This document shows positions 25,786 to 35,442 of a stretch of DNA of 47,889 nucleotides, piece by piece. The position numbers were made by a program, and so were the translations under genes. Position 1 is the stretch's first letter, and each line of letters begins with the position of its first letter. The notes under the pieces are model-generated. The model searched no databases, had not been told where the DNA came from, and saw only the letters and a program-made list of their open reading frames with translations. The DNA comes from Deltaproteobacteria bacterium (GTDB lineage: Bacteria > Desulfobacterota > DSM-4660 > Desulfatiglandales > HGW-15): contig JAGVAP010000116.1 in assembly GCA_020060215.1 (NCBI GenBank), positions 1 through 47,889 of the forward strand. The letters are read 5' to 3'.

Positions 25786-25877
25786 TCACCACCCGTGCAG
25801 CCGAATTGATCGGGCGATGTTATCCCAGCGGGCTCAATAACTCAAGCCCAAAAGGACCGGGGGTGGAGAGGGCCTCT

Positions 25878-26876
25878 TCACTGTCTGGGGAATCTCGGAA
25901 CCGGGGCGGGAGAAAGGACCGCTCCGCCGGGGTTCGCATCCTTGAGGTACCTGTAGAAATCGCTGTTGGTGGTAAGGATCATCACCGAGTTCTTGTTGCT
26001 GGCGTCCTTGTAGGCCTCCACGGTTCGTGAGAAGGCATAGAATTCGGGATCCCGGCTGTATGCCTCTCCGTAGATGCGGGTGGCCTCGGCATCGGCCTTG
26101 CCCTGGATCTCCTGCACCTGCCGGTACGCCATGGAGCGGATCTGGCGGAGCTCCTTCTCCATCTCGCCGAGAATCTCTGCGCTTCTGCCTTCCCCCTCCG
26201 AACGGAACTGAGAGGCAATGCGCTTACGCTCGGAGATCATCCTGGCATAAACCTTTTCCCGGACAGTATCGATATAGTCCAGCCGCTTGATCCGCACATC
26301 CACCAGATCGATCCCGTATTGAGGGATGATCTTTCGGGCCTCGGCCAGGATGGTTCGGGTGATCTCTTCACGGCCCCGCGTGATCTCTTTCTTGATCTCC
26401 TGCTCTCGCTCCTCCGTGACCTCCTCCAGGGCCTCCTCCCCTGGAACCTGCCAGGTGGAGCTGCGAACGAGTTCGACCAGCTCGCTGCTGGAGACCTGGT
26501 CCCGGACCACAGAGTCGATGATGTCGTCCAGGCGGGACTGTGCCCCGGTCTCGCTGGCCACGCTCTCCAGAAATCTCCGGGCGTCGGCGATCCGCCACCG
26601 GGCGGTCGTGTCCACCCAGATGAACTCGCGGCCCTTTGTGGGTATCTGGTTCGGGTCCCCATCCCAGATCAGAAGTCGTTTCTCGAAACGTCTCACCTCC
26701 TGGATAAATGGGATCTTGACGTGGAGCCCTGATTCGGTGATGGGGTCTCCCACGGGACGCCCGAACTGCACGATGACGGCCTGCTGTCCCTCCTCCAGGG
26801 TATAGAAGGTCCCCAGGAGCACCACGGCGATCGCAACCAGCAGAACAACCATCAGGATCTTGAACGCCTTCTTCAC
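25878..26876 (-). CDS. hflC: HflC, modulator of membrane protease FtsH
   Basis: 332 residues. HflC pairs with HflK in a large SPFH/prohibitin cage around FtsH in the inner membrane. There is one N-terminal TM anchor (ILMVVLLVAIAVVLLGTFY), an SPFH domain (EEGQQAVIVQFGRPVGD, GLHVKIPFIQEVRRFEKR), then a long coiled coil rich in Glu/Arg and a C-terminal segment (FYAFSRTVEAYKDASNKNS) conserved in HflC. GTG 26876 overlaps the hflK stop as GTGA and has GGGAGG upstream. The upstream frame to 26963 is a shadow of hflK. Confidence 0.94.
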   Translation of the reverse strand: MKKAFKILMVVLLVAIAVVLLGTFYTLEEGQQAVIVQFGRPVGDPITESGLHVKIPFIQEVRRFEKRLLIWDGDPNQIPTKGREFIWVDTTARWRIADARRFLESVASETGAQSRLDDIIDSVVRDQVSSSELVELVRSSTWQVPGEEALEEVTEEREQEIKKEITRGREEITRTILAEARKIIPQYGIDLVDVRIKRLDYIDTVREKVYARMISERKRIASQFRSEGEGRSAEILGEMEKELRQIRSMAYRQVQEIQGKADAEATRIYGEAYSRDPEFYAFSRTVEAYKDASNKNSVMILTTNSDFYRYLKDANPGGAVLSPAPVPRFPRQ

Positions 26877-27946
26877 GGCTTCCTCCCTTCCGCAGGCCCT
26901 CTTGTCTCGGACGCCCGTGTCTCCTCGGGAGCCCCAGGCCCCGCGGATTCCAGGGGCAGCCACGGAACGAGCGCCTTCTGCTCGCTGTCCACGATGTAGA
27001 GCCCTTTCATTTCCGAGAGAAAGTTGACCAGGGCTTCGAGATACAGGCGTCTGCGCGTGACGTCCGGCGCCTGCTTGTACTCCCCGAGCACCGCCAGGAA
27101 TCGGGCGGCCTCGCCGGTGGCCCGGTTGACCCGCTCGAGCGCATAACCCTGGGCCTCACTGATCCTTTGAGCAGCGACTCCGCGCGCCCGGGGGATTTCA
27201 CGATAGGCCTGCTCCTGGGCCTGATTGATCGTCCGTTCCTTGTCCTGGCGGGCCTCGTTGACCTCGTTGAATGCCGGTTTCACGGGGTCGGGCGGGGTCA
27301 CGTCCTGGAGTTCCACCGTGACCAGGCGGACGCCCGTGCCGTAGTCGTCGAGGATCTTCTGGATCTCCCTCTTGGCCTCTGAAGACACCTCCACCCTCGC
27401 GACGGTGAGCACGTCGCTGCCGAGCCGGTTGCCCACCACCCGGCGCATGACCGCCTCGGTGATGTCCCGTATGGTCTTGGGGGTGTCCCTCACGTTGAAG
27501 AGATAAGGGATGGGATCTTCGATGCGGTACTGGATGATCCACTGGACGTCGATGACATTGAGGTCTCCGGTCAGCATCAGGGATTCTCCTTTGTACGCCT
27601 TGTCGCTGGCATACTGGGTCCTTTGCGGTCCGGCGACGGCGGTGCGGAACCCGAACTCCTCCTTGAGGACCCGCGCCGTGGGCACGAACTTCACGCTCTC
27701 GATCCCGTAAGGCAGCTTGAAGTGCAGACCGGGACCGGCCGTCCGCACGACCTTCCCGAAACGCAGCACCACCGCCGTTTCTTCCGGCTGGACCGTAAAC
27801 CATGTGGAAAGGAGGATGATAACGACGATGATGAGGGCGATGATCAGTCCGGGGCCGAGCTTCGGCCCCTTCCACTTCTGTCGGGCGCGCATGAGGAGCT
27901 CTTCCAGAGTAGGGGTCTGTCGCCTGGGCGGGTTTGGCCATTGCAT
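26873..27946 (-). CDS. hflK: HflK, modulator of membrane protease FtsH
   Basis: 357 residues. It forms the partner subunit of the HflKC cage. A short Pro-rich N-tail (MQWPNPPRRQTPTLEELL) precedes the TM helix (GLIIALIIVVIILLSTWFTV). Next come the SPFH domain (QPEETAVVLRFGKVVRTAGP, LHFKLPYGIESVKFVP) and the coiled-coil and C-terminal segments typical of HflK (EVNEARQDKERTINQAQEQA, RRRLYLEAL). AAGGAGG precedes ATG 27946 by 9 bases. It is coupled to hflC by a 4-base overlap, the usual gene order. Confidence 0.95.
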   Translation of the reverse strand: MQWPNPPRRQTPTLEELLMRARQKWKGPKLGPGLIIALIIVVIILLSTWFTVQPEETAVVLRFGKVVRTAGPGLHFKLPYGIESVKFVPTARVLKEEFGFRTAVAGPQRTQYASDKAYKGESLMLTGDLNVIDVQWIIQYRIEDPIPYLFNVRDTPKTIRDITEAVMRRVVGNRLGSDVLTVARVEVSSEAKREIQKILDDYGTGVRLVTVELQDVTPPDPVKPAFNEVNEARQDKERTINQAQEQAYREIPRARGVAAQRISEAQGYALERVNRATGEAARFLAVLGEYKQAPDVTRRRLYLEALVNFLSEMKGLYIVDSEQKALVPWLPLESAGPGAPEETRASETRGPAEGRKP

Positions 27947-28091
27947 AGGCGCCTCCTTGCGAGTGGGGGGGTGGGAGGCCGGGATGCTCTGGACGATGAT
28001 TGAAGGGGCGGGCGGAATCCCGGGCAGTCTTCTAGGAGGTTTCTATATCCTCGGAAGGAAGAAGCAATAGGGGTAAGCCCGAAATCCGCAC

Positions 28092-28478
28092 TCACGATTC
28101 CTGGGGAACCGATTTTATGGGACGGGACATCTGACGGCGGGCCCAAGGGACCCTCCGGGGTGAGCGAGGTGGTCCGGCGGTTGGAAGGGCAGGGGCGGCA
28201 AACCCACGGATCATCACCTTGAGTTCTTCTTCAAAAAGGACTTCCATCTTATCAGGATGGATCAGTTTTTTTACCATCCCCATCCCGAATGATCGGTGGT
28301 CGACCTTTTCGCCTTCTTCATAATGGCCATCGATGGTGTAGGTCTTCGCGGGCATGTCCTCGGCCCGGACCATTTCCTCCTTCCAGACATCCGCAGCCGA
28401 TCTGGTCTGCTTCTTGGGGTTTTTCTTACGGACGCTCTTGGCAGGGGATTCGACGTCTCGATGGGCTCTTTGCTTCAT
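28092..28478 (-). CDS. Small charged protein of unknown function with long leader
   Basis: 128 residues starting at ATG 28478, with AAGGAG 8 bases upstream. The N-terminal half is very basic (RKKNPKKQTR). The centre has a small beta domain (YEEGEKVDHRSFGMGMVKKL, DKMEVLFEEELKVMIRGFA), which resembles a short KOW/CarD-like or regulatory RNA-contacting barrel seen in other deltaproteobacterial hypotheticals. The tail is Pro/Arg-rich. Nothing shows a signal peptide or membrane segment. A good promoter at 28686-28714 gives it an unusually long leader of about 200 bases. Nucleic-acid binding is a guess from charge. Confidence 0.65.
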   Translation of the reverse strand: MKQRAHRDVESPAKSVRKKNPKKQTRSAADVWKEEMVRAEDMPAKTYTIDGHYEEGEKVDHRSFGMGMVKKLIHPDKMEVLFEEELKVMIRGFAAPALPTAGPPRSPRRVPWARRQMSRPIKSVPQES

Positions 28479-28714
28479 GGTTACTACTCCTTTTCCGAGG
28501 CTGGACATGCCGGGGGCGCTTCCAAGGTTTTCCCTCATCCTGGGAGGTGTGTCAGGACGAACCGGCGGCAAAGGGAGGCGAACAGCCTGATCACGTGGAT
28601 GGTGCGAGTTGCCGACCTGATGAGCAGGGCGCACCCGGCAGATAGTCGCCCACTAAAAGAAACTTCCCAATGGAAACTCCAATCGAGTTTAGCCTATTCA
28701 TCTTGAAAGGTCAA
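28479..28714 (-). promoter_or_regulatory. Promoter and roughly 200-base leader of the gene at 28092-28478
   Basis: Minus strand: TTGACC (28709-28714), 17 bases, TAAACT (28686-28691), a strong sigma-70-type match. Transcription would begin near 28679, and the coding start is at 28478. The leader includes GC-rich segments (GTGGGCGAC...GGGTGCGCCC) that can pair. I could not match it to a known riboswitch. The rest of the 333-base gap, 28715-28811, carries only a CTTCGCATCCTTGCCGTCC-type tract. Confidence 0.55.
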
Positions 28715-28811
28715 GCTTTGCCTTTACAACCTTCCATAATCATAGGAAGAAAAAAGTTTGCGCTCTTCTTCGCATCCTTGCCGTCCTGGCGGTGCATCCT
28801 TTTCCGTTCGA

Positions 28812-29924
28812 CTATTCCGGAGGAGGGATGGTCCCCTGCTCCTGCTTTGGGAGGGTGATCTTCGTTCCGTGCAGATCGCTGAGGTTCGAATAGTCCTCCG
28901 AGAAGATCTTCCAGACCGCCAGAAACAGGGCGGCAAGAATGGGGCCGAGCACGAATCCCGATATGCCGAATGCGGTGAGCCCCCCCAGGGTTGCGATAAG
29001 CACCAGGAAGTCCGGCATCCGGGTCCCTCGGCCGACGAGGACCGGCCTGAGGATATTGTCCACCAGCCCGATAATCAATGTGCCGGCAAGCAGCAGGACC
29101 ACCCCCTTCAAAACGCTTCCCCGCACGATCAGGATGATCGCGGCCGGAGCCCACACGATGGCGGTGCCCACGGCCGGCAACAGAGAGAGGATCGCCATGA
29201 TCACGCCCCAGAGGACCGGGGCCGCAATGCCGAGGATCCAGAAGAGAATGCCCCCGATGGCCCCCTGGACCGCGCCCACCACCAGAGTCCCCTTGATCGT
29301 CACCCGGCTGACCTGGGCAAACCGCTGAAAGAGCCTCTGCTCCCTCAGATCCCCGAAGGGGAGGGCACCGATCAGCGCCGCGACGATCTTGTCTCCATCC
29401 CGCAGGAAGAAGAAGAGGATGTAGAGCATCAGGAGGAAGTCGATCAGAAAGCCGGCGGTCAACTGACCGACGTTCACCATCTGCGACGCAAGAAAACGGC
29501 TCACCGCGACCGCCGCCCCGGAGAGCCGTTCCTGTAGTCTCTGCAGATCCACCCCGAATCGCTCGAGATATCCGGAGATAGGCGGTATGCTCCTTTGAAA
29601 GTATTCAAAGGCGTCTCCCAGATATGAGTTTCCTTCGGAGATGCGCTCGTAGATCGCCACCGCCTCCCGTGCAACGGCCATGGCCACGAGAAAGAAAGGG
29701 ACGATCACCACGACCAGGATGATCGTCATGGTCAGGATGGCCGCAATGGACGATCGGCCTCCAAACCAGCTTTCCGACTTGACCTGCAGACGGCGGAAGA
29801 GGATGGCGAAAACGGCCGCCCAGAACAGGGGCTGAAAGAAATCACGGATCAGCGCGAGGAACGCGACGGTTACGAGTCCGAGGAGGATAAAGAATGACGT
29901 ATGTTGGATGGTGCTGGCGCGCAT
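28812..29924 (-). CDS. AI-2E family transporter (PerM-type permease)
   Basis: 370 residues with eight predicted membrane segments and the family's long cytoplasmic/periplasmic insert between TM3 and TM4 (about residues 85-150). Conserved motifs include LLMLYILFFFLRDGDKI, VVGAVQGAIGGILFWILGI, the pore region ILSLLPAVGTAIVWAPAAII, and DNILRPVLVGRGTRMPDFLV near the end. Members export various small molecules or act as ion antiporters; AI-2 transport is proven for only a few. AAGG sits just upstream of ATG 29924. Confidence 0.9.
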   Translation of the reverse strand: MRASTIQHTSFFILLGLVTVAFLALIRDFFQPLFWAAVFAILFRRLQVKSESWFGGRSSIAAILTMTIILVVVIVPFFLVAMAVAREAVAIYERISEGNSYLGDAFEYFQRSIPPISGYLERFGVDLQRLQERLSGAAVAVSRFLASQMVNVGQLTAGFLIDFLLMLYILFFFLRDGDKIVAALIGALPFGDLREQRLFQRFAQVSRVTIKGTLVVGAVQGAIGGILFWILGIAAPVLWGVIMAILSLLPAVGTAIVWAPAAIILIVRGSVLKGVVLLLAGTLIIGLVDNILRPVLVGRGTRMPDFLVLIATLGGLTAFGISGFVLGPILAALFLAVWKIFSEDYSNLSDLHGTKITLPKQEQGTIPPPE

Positions 29925-30054
29925 AGACCTTCAACCGGGGGTGATGATGAAGAAAATAATCACCATTCCCCGCATGTCTTTGATGGGTGTCGTGGAAAAT
30001 TGGAATCATGTTCACCCCTCACTACGCCGAAGCCGGGGCCGTGTTTGCCGACAC

Positions 30055-32538
30055 TTAAGTCCCGGAGATCAGAAACCCGGGAGTCTTCGGCGACCGAGCC
30101 GCTTCGCTGAGACCGGTATCCGGCTTCCGCCCGTCCCTGGTGACCGGAGACTCGACGTTGCGGATGTGGAGGTCCCTTTGAGGGAAGGGGATCTCGATTC
30201 CCGCCTCCCGGAATCGCCGATCAATGGCCTGGAGGAGCTCGCTCTGGACCGTGAGCCGATGATCGACATCCGTGAAGACTCTCAGCTCGAAGTCCAGGGA
30301 GCTCTCTCCAAACCTCGTGAAGAGGACGGTCGGAGGCTTGGCCTTCAAGACCATCGGGTGGTCTTCGGCGCACCTTCTGAGGATCTCCAGGACGCCGGAG
30401 ACATCGGAGCCGTACGCCGCTCCGACAGGGATGGTCAGCCTGGAGCCGCGATGGGTGAGTGTCCAGTTCTTGACCCGGTTGTTGACGAGCTCGCTGTTGG
30501 GCATGACCACTTCGGCCTGATCAAAGGTCTCCACGATCGTCGCCCGGAGGCCGATCTTCTTGATCTGCCCCCACTGTGACTCGATCTCGACGAGGTCACC
30601 GACCTTGACCGGTCTCTCAAAGAGGAGGATCAGGCCGCAGACGAAGTTGTTCACGATCCCTTGGAGGCCGAACCCGATTCCGACACCGAGCGCCCCCGCG
30701 AGGATGGTGATGTTCCGCAGATCGACCCCGAGAACGCCCAGTGCGAGAAGGATGCCGATCATCGCGAAACCGTAATGCATCAGCCTGGCGATGGAAAACC
30801 TGGCCCCCATCTGCACTTCACGAACCGTGAACAGCCCTTCTGTGAGGGCGGCCTGAACGGCGTAGGACGCGAGGAATGAACCGTAGAGGATCATCCCGGC
30901 CGTAAGCAGGAGGCCCAGGGTGACCCGCCATTTCCCTACGGTGAAACCGAGGGACAAAAAGCCGTCCAGTGCGGCGACAGGGCTCTCATAAACGCCCCAG
31001 ATGTAGAGGTTCGCGGCAAGGAGCAGCAGACCCAGGAAAAAGCCGATGATGCGCGTCGATTTTCGGATGATCGCATCCGCCTTCGTCCGGAGGATGGCAA
31101 TGGAGCGGATACGGGTCGTGTAGAACGCCCACTCCAGGGCCCCGCGCACGAGGATCATGACCATCCAGCAGACCGAGAGGCTCAGGATGGACTTGAGCGA
31201 ACACTCGATCAGGTCGGAAGAGAGGCCGTTGTATCCGCCGAGCTCCGCAAACAGTGCAACGGCAAAGAGGAGGGCGCCTGCACGGAAGATCCACACGAAT
31301 ATCGGGGAGTCTTCCTGTGGGCGGCGGAGGGCAAGGCGGATCCCCAGCAAGAGCCCGCCAAGCGCAACCAGAAACGTGTAAACCCTGAAAAAGGGCAAAG
31401 GGATATCCATGAGCTGAAGGGCCTCGGTGACAATGATCAGGAAGGCCAGCGAATAAACCGCTCTCCTGATGGGCAGATCGTGGAGGAGTCCGCCCACGAG
31501 CCGGGCCGTGCTCAGGCATACGACCGCAAGAGAGGCAAGACGCACGATCAGGGGGGCCGGAAGACCGGGCAGCCATCCCAAAAAGATGACGGCGGCGAAG
31601 AGACCTGCGGCAACCGGCCTGCCGGAAATGAAACCCCATCGCTCATACTCCTCGAAGAACCTCCTGTGCCTGCGGATGCCGTGCGCGATCAGGATGAACG
31701 CAATGCCCTGAAGGACGACCGCCCAGCCGTACTTGGACATGTAATCTCTTGCAGGAGCGATCAGCTCTCTGAACTGACCCGCCGCCTCGTAGGACTGGGG
31801 CTTCACCAGCTGCGCATAGTAGTCAAGGGAGAGCATGGAGGGGGCCGATCTGCGGAAGACGTCTTTGATCGCCCGTTGGAGGAGGCCGTCCAATTGCAGC
31901 ACCAGCTTGCTCAACCGGGCCCTCTGGTCGGCAAACTTCTGCTGCGCCTCGAGCACCGGAGCCATCTGGCGGGTGAGAAGGGCCAGGGCGCCGTCGATGG
32001 CCTGCTGGCCCTTGGCCGCGACAGGCTTCAGCATCGGCTGAACCACTTCCTTGGGGACGGCCGTCTTCAGTTCACCCCAGCGTTTCTTCTCGTTCTGCCA
32101 CTCCGCTGTCCGGGTTTCCAGTTGCAGGGCGGTTTGGTTCGTTGAATCCAACTGTTTTTTCAGACTCTTGGAAAGGGTGAGCGCATCCGTCTTGATTTGA
32201 AGCACGTGGTCGTAGTTGTAGCGCTTGTTCGCCTGGACCTTGTTCAGCCGGCCGGAAAGATCGGACAGCTGTCTTCGCACATCCGACCAGGCGGCGTCGG
32301 CGGCAGGCTTATCGAAGAAGTTCTCGATCTCCCTCCGTAGGGCGGAGGAGCGTTCCTCCAGTTCGTCCGCGAGGAGGGCGAGTTGCGCGATTCCCTTTTC
32401 TGATCCCTTCTGACCTTCGGGTGGTGGTCCGGCGACGGGGGGCTTTGTTTCCTGGCCGCTCGCATGTACGGACAAACAGAGCAGCACCCCCAGGAGCGCT
32501 GCCGGTACGTATAATAATCTACGTATTTCTAAGAACAT
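30055..32538 (-). CDS. Large MscS-family mechanosensitive channel
   Basis: 827 residues. A signal peptide (ends near SVHASGQ) leads into a long periplasmic coiled-coil region (about 25-260, DUF3772-like), then ten or so TM helices, the MscS core and a beta domain. The pore helix is seen as ILAGALGVGIGFGLQGIVNNF. The beta domain follows with ERPVKVGDLVEIESQWGQIK, then VMPNSELVNNRVKNWT. Such MscK/MscM-like proteins release solutes on osmotic downshock. ATG 32538 lies 5 bases after GAGAGG. A good promoter (32567-32594) is immediately upstream. Confidence 0.92.
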   Translation of the reverse strand: MFLEIRRLLYVPAALLGVLLCLSVHASGQETKPPVAGPPPEGQKGSEKGIAQLALLADELEERSSALRREIENFFDKPAADAAWSDVRRQLSDLSGRLNKVQANKRYNYDHVLQIKTDALTLSKSLKKQLDSTNQTALQLETRTAEWQNEKKRWGELKTAVPKEVVQPMLKPVAAKGQQAIDGALALLTRQMAPVLEAQQKFADQRARLSKLVLQLDGLLQRAIKDVFRRSAPSMLSLDYYAQLVKPQSYEAAGQFRELIAPARDYMSKYGWAVVLQGIAFILIAHGIRRHRRFFEEYERWGFISGRPVAAGLFAAVIFLGWLPGLPAPLIVRLASLAVVCLSTARLVGGLLHDLPIRRAVYSLAFLIIVTEALQLMDIPLPFFRVYTFLVALGGLLLGIRLALRRPQEDSPIFVWIFRAGALLFAVALFAELGGYNGLSSDLIECSLKSILSLSVCWMVMILVRGALEWAFYTTRIRSIAILRTKADAIIRKSTRIIGFFLGLLLLAANLYIWGVYESPVAALDGFLSLGFTVGKWRVTLGLLLTAGMILYGSFLASYAVQAALTEGLFTVREVQMGARFSIARLMHYGFAMIGILLALGVLGVDLRNITILAGALGVGIGFGLQGIVNNFVCGLILLFERPVKVGDLVEIESQWGQIKKIGLRATIVETFDQAEVVMPNSELVNNRVKNWTLTHRGSRLTIPVGAAYGSDVSGVLEILRRCAEDHPMVLKAKPPTVLFTRFGESSLDFELRVFTDVDHRLTVQSELLQAIDRRFREAGIEIPFPQRDLHIRNVESPVTRDGRKPDTGLSEAARSPKTPGFLISGT

Positions 32539-32566
32539 ATGCACCTCTCTCCGAAATGGGGGGGCC

Positions 32567-32594
32567 ATTTTACTCGAGTTCGGGACTTAGTCAA
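32567..32594 (-). promoter_or_regulatory. Sigma-70-type promoter of the MscS-family channel gene
   Basis: Minus strand: TTGACT (32589-32594), 16 bases, TAAAAT (32567-32572); 5 of 6 matches each. Predicted start near 32560, leaving a leader of about 22 bases. Confidence 0.55.
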
Positions 32595-32622
32595 TGAGCA
32601 AGAGAGGCGGAATTCACTTTCT

Positions 32623-34005
32623 TCAAGTGATCTTTCTCATCTTCGGATAGATCAAGAAGTACACGGCCGTGAAGAGGCAGAGAAGGAGACCGCTCAGACC
32701 CAGCGAGTCGGGGGTGCCCGTCGCCTCTGCAATGGCCCCGAAGGGGACGGCGCTGAGCGGCATGACCCCGAAGGTCATGAGCGCCATGCTGAGGACCCGG
32801 CCCCGCATCTCCGCAGTGGAATAGGACTGCATCAGGGTCATGTTGAGGGACATGAAGGTTGCGCTCGTGAAGCCTACGGCAAAGAGGAGCGGGAGGGCGG
32901 TCGCGTAGGTCGCGGTCCGGGAGAAGATGAGGAGGCATGCCCCCCAGACCATGCAGATGCCGAACAGAAACATACCGCGCCGGCCGAGGGTGCGTATCGA
33001 GGCCAGGACCAGGGTCCCGGCAAGTGAGCCGACCCCCATGGTCGTCATGAGAAGGCCCAGCCCGTCGGACTGCACATCCAGGACCTCCCGGGCCCATGCG
33101 GGGAGGAGTGTCATATAGGAAAAGCCGAAGAGCGCCGGGACGAACCCCATGATCACCAGTCCAAGCACGGTGGAATCCCGCAGGGCGTACCGAAACCCCT
33201 CCCGGATATCCGAGCGGACGCTCTTCACCGGCAGAGCGAGGGGTCTCCGGCCTCCCCGGATCATGGCCGTGAAGAATACGGAGAGGAGGTAGAAGAAGGC
33301 GATGAGATAGAAGACCCCTGCGGTGCCCATGAAGGTGATGAGCACCCCTGCGAGGGCGGGGCCGAGGATCCTCGTCAGATTCATACCCGAGCTGCTGAGG
33401 GAAACGGCGTTCATGAGCGTCTGTTCCGGAACGATGTCGGAGATCAGAGACTGCCGGCTCGGCATGTTGAACGCCACCATCGTCCCGTTGGCGACCCCGA
33501 TCACGATGAGATGCCAGAGGCTGATGACGCCGGTCAGGTCCAGGGTGGCCAGAAGCATCGTCAGGAATGCGTTTCCGCTCTGCATCCCCATGATGATGTG
33601 CCTCCGCGAAAAGCGATCGGCAAGGGCCCCTCCCAGGAGGGAGACGAAGGTGAGGGGGAGGGCGAAGGCCATGATGACCAGCGAGAGCGCCAGGGGGGAA
33701 TCGTCGGTCAGCCGCAGGACCAGCCATCCCCTTGTGACCTGCTGCATCATCATGGCCAGGAACGACATGAACGTTCCCAGCCACAGCCATCGGAAATCCC
33801 TGAACTGAAACGAGCGGAAAGCGATGAGGGACCTCGGCCCTGCAGGCCGGCGCGGCCGTTCTTCATCGGTGTGGAACTGGGGGGAGGTCCATCCCTGTGA
33901 ATCCAATAACGATCCCTTGATTCGGTGGACTTGGCGTTCGCATGCACCCGAACCATAAGGCATGGCCATGACGTCGTCAAGAAAAGATAAGATCGAAGGT
34001 TCCAT
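32623..34005 (-). CDS. Major facilitator superfamily (MFS) transporter
   Basis: 460 residues with twelve TM helices after an N-terminal tail of about 60 residues. The motif-A loop is GGALADRFSRRHIIMG, typical for exporters of the enterobactin-exporter/MFS_3 type. Also seen are GPALAGVLITFMGTAGVFYL and a C-terminal half with SMALMTFGVMPLSAVPFGAI. The substrate is unknown. I chose ATG 34005 (MEPSILSFL) because GGAG lies 7 bases upstream; the homologous part starts near SLIAFRSFQFRDF, so the true start could be later. It is divergent from the amidohydrolase gene. Confidence 0.9.
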   Translation of the reverse strand: MEPSILSFLDDVMAMPYGSGACERQVHRIKGSLLDSQGWTSPQFHTDEERPRRPAGPRSLIAFRSFQFRDFRWLWLGTFMSFLAMMMQQVTRGWLVLRLTDDSPLALSLVIMAFALPLTFVSLLGGALADRFSRRHIIMGMQSGNAFLTMLLATLDLTGVISLWHLIVIGVANGTMVAFNMPSRQSLISDIVPEQTLMNAVSLSSSGMNLTRILGPALAGVLITFMGTAGVFYLIAFFYLLSVFFTAMIRGGRRPLALPVKSVRSDIREGFRYALRDSTVLGLVIMGFVPALFGFSYMTLLPAWAREVLDVQSDGLGLLMTTMGVGSLAGTLVLASIRTLGRRGMFLFGICMVWGACLLIFSRTATYATALPLLFAVGFTSATFMSLNMTLMQSYSTAEMRGRVLSMALMTFGVMPLSAVPFGAIAEATGTPDSLGLSGLLLCLFTAVYFLIYPKMRKIT

Positions 34006-34107
34006 CGGATTCTCCGTTTGGATCCGAAAATACGCTCTTCCCATGATTGTTTCGGTGGTTCTTCTCCCTTCAGAATGCCCTGTAGAGAGTCATCAGGAGG
34101 AGACCAT

Positions 34108-35442
34108 ATGAAATCGAAGGACACCCATGCCCCCGGTTGCGGTTCGGAGGATCTCCAGTGGATCGGGAGCCGCGGTCAGGCGTCGGTCTTTAGGCAGTGG
34201 AAAAGATGGATTGAACCTTGTAGGGCCCGCCTCGGGATCTCCAGGAGGGAGTTCATCAAGACCCAGATGGGTCTGGCGGCCTTCTTTCTCTCCATGAACA
34301 ACGTATTCGGACCGTTCTTTGCTGTGGACGAATCGGAGGCGTCAGAAGAAGACGCGGGCCGGGAAAGGGATCAGCGGCTCCGCGGCCAGTTCATCTTCGA
34401 CGTTCAGGTCCATTATGTGCACGAGGATTATCCCTCACCCGAAGGTCTTCTCCTCCTCAGAGAGACCTCGAAGAGGTGGAACCCCCGCCTTCGCAAAGGT
34501 GAACGGCAGTCCCTCGAAGAGATCCAGTTCGAGAATTTCATCAGGGAGGTCTTCGAGCAGAGCCAGACCAAGGCGGCGGTGCTGAGCAACGCCCCTGCAG
34601 ATGAACCGGAGGGATGGTTTCTGACCAACAAGGAGGCCCTTCAGGCGAGAAAACGGGTGAATGACCGGCTGGGGAAGAAGCGGTTGCTCGCACACGCGGT
34701 CTTCACCCCGGGGCAGCCCGGATGGGAGGATGAACTGGAAAAAGCCCTGGAACTCAAGCCCGATGCATGGAAGGGCTACACCCTCGGCGATCCCAGGGGT
34801 GGATCCGAATACCCGTGGCGTCTGGACGACGAACTGCTGGTCTATCCTGCCTTCGAGAAGATGGAGAAGGCGGGAATCCGGAACATCTGCATCCACAAAG
34901 GCCTTCTCCCTACCGGGTACCGGAAACGGCTCACGAAGGAGCAGATCGACAGCGCCCGGGTGGACGACGTCGGCAGGGCCGCAAAGGACTGGCCCAACCT
35001 CAACTTCATCATCTATCATTCCGCCATAGAGAAGGTGATCCCCGGCGATGAGGATGCGGCCGAGTTCAGGAAGAGCGGAAGGATCCCCTGGGTCACCGAG
35101 CTTGCGGAGATCCCGGCGAAACACGGGGTAGAGAACGTCTACGGGGAAATCGGAGCGGTCTTTGCGACTACCTGCGTTGCCCATCCTGAACTGTGCGCGG
35201 GGGTGCTGGGGACGCTCGTGCGGGGCCTGGGGAGCGATCATGTCTGTTACGGGACCGATTCCGTGTGGTTCGGCGCACCCCAGTTCCAGATCGAGGCGCT
35301 TCGGCGGATCGAGATCCCGGAGAGGATGCAGAGGAACTTCGGCTTCAAGCCGCTGGGACCTGCGGACGGACCCGTGAAGAAGGGGATCTTCGGGGAAAAC
35401 TCGGCCAGGCTCTATGGGCTGAACCCGAAGGACTACCTGTGA
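34108..35442 (+). CDS. Tat-exported amidohydrolase-family protein
   Basis: 444 residues. The twin-arginine motif SRREFIKTQMGLAAFF begins at about residue 45, after an unusually long basic and polar N-region. The mature part is an amidohydrolase-2-like TIM barrel: FIFDVQVHYVHEDYP (usually HxH), NICIHKGLLPTGYR, LNFIIYHSAIEKVIPGDEDA, YGEIGAVFATTCVA, and the Asp in HVCYGTDSVWFGAP. The metal ligand pattern is partly altered (QVHYVH), so metal use may be unusual. AGGAGG precedes ATG 34108. Substrate unknown; related proteins act on aromatic or dihydroorotase-like substrates. Confidence 0.85.
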   Translation: MKSKDTHAPGCGSEDLQWIGSRGQASVFRQWKRWIEPCRARLGISRREFIKTQMGLAAFFLSMNNVFGPFFAVDESEASEEDAGRERDQRLRGQFIFDVQVHYVHEDYPSPEGLLLLRETSKRWNPRLRKGERQSLEEIQFENFIREVFEQSQTKAAVLSNAPADEPEGWFLTNKEALQARKRVNDRLGKKRLLAHAVFTPGQPGWEDELEKALELKPDAWKGYTLGDPRGGSEYPWRLDDELLVYPAFEKMEKAGIRNICIHKGLLPTGYRKRLTKEQIDSARVDDVGRAAKDWPNLNFIIYHSAIEKVIPGDEDAAEFRKSGRIPWVTELAEIPAKHGVENVYGEIGAVFATTCVAHPELCAGVLGTLVRGLGSDHVCYGTDSVWFGAPQFQIEALRRIEIPERMQRNFGFKPLGPADGPVKKGIFGENSARLYGLNPKDYL

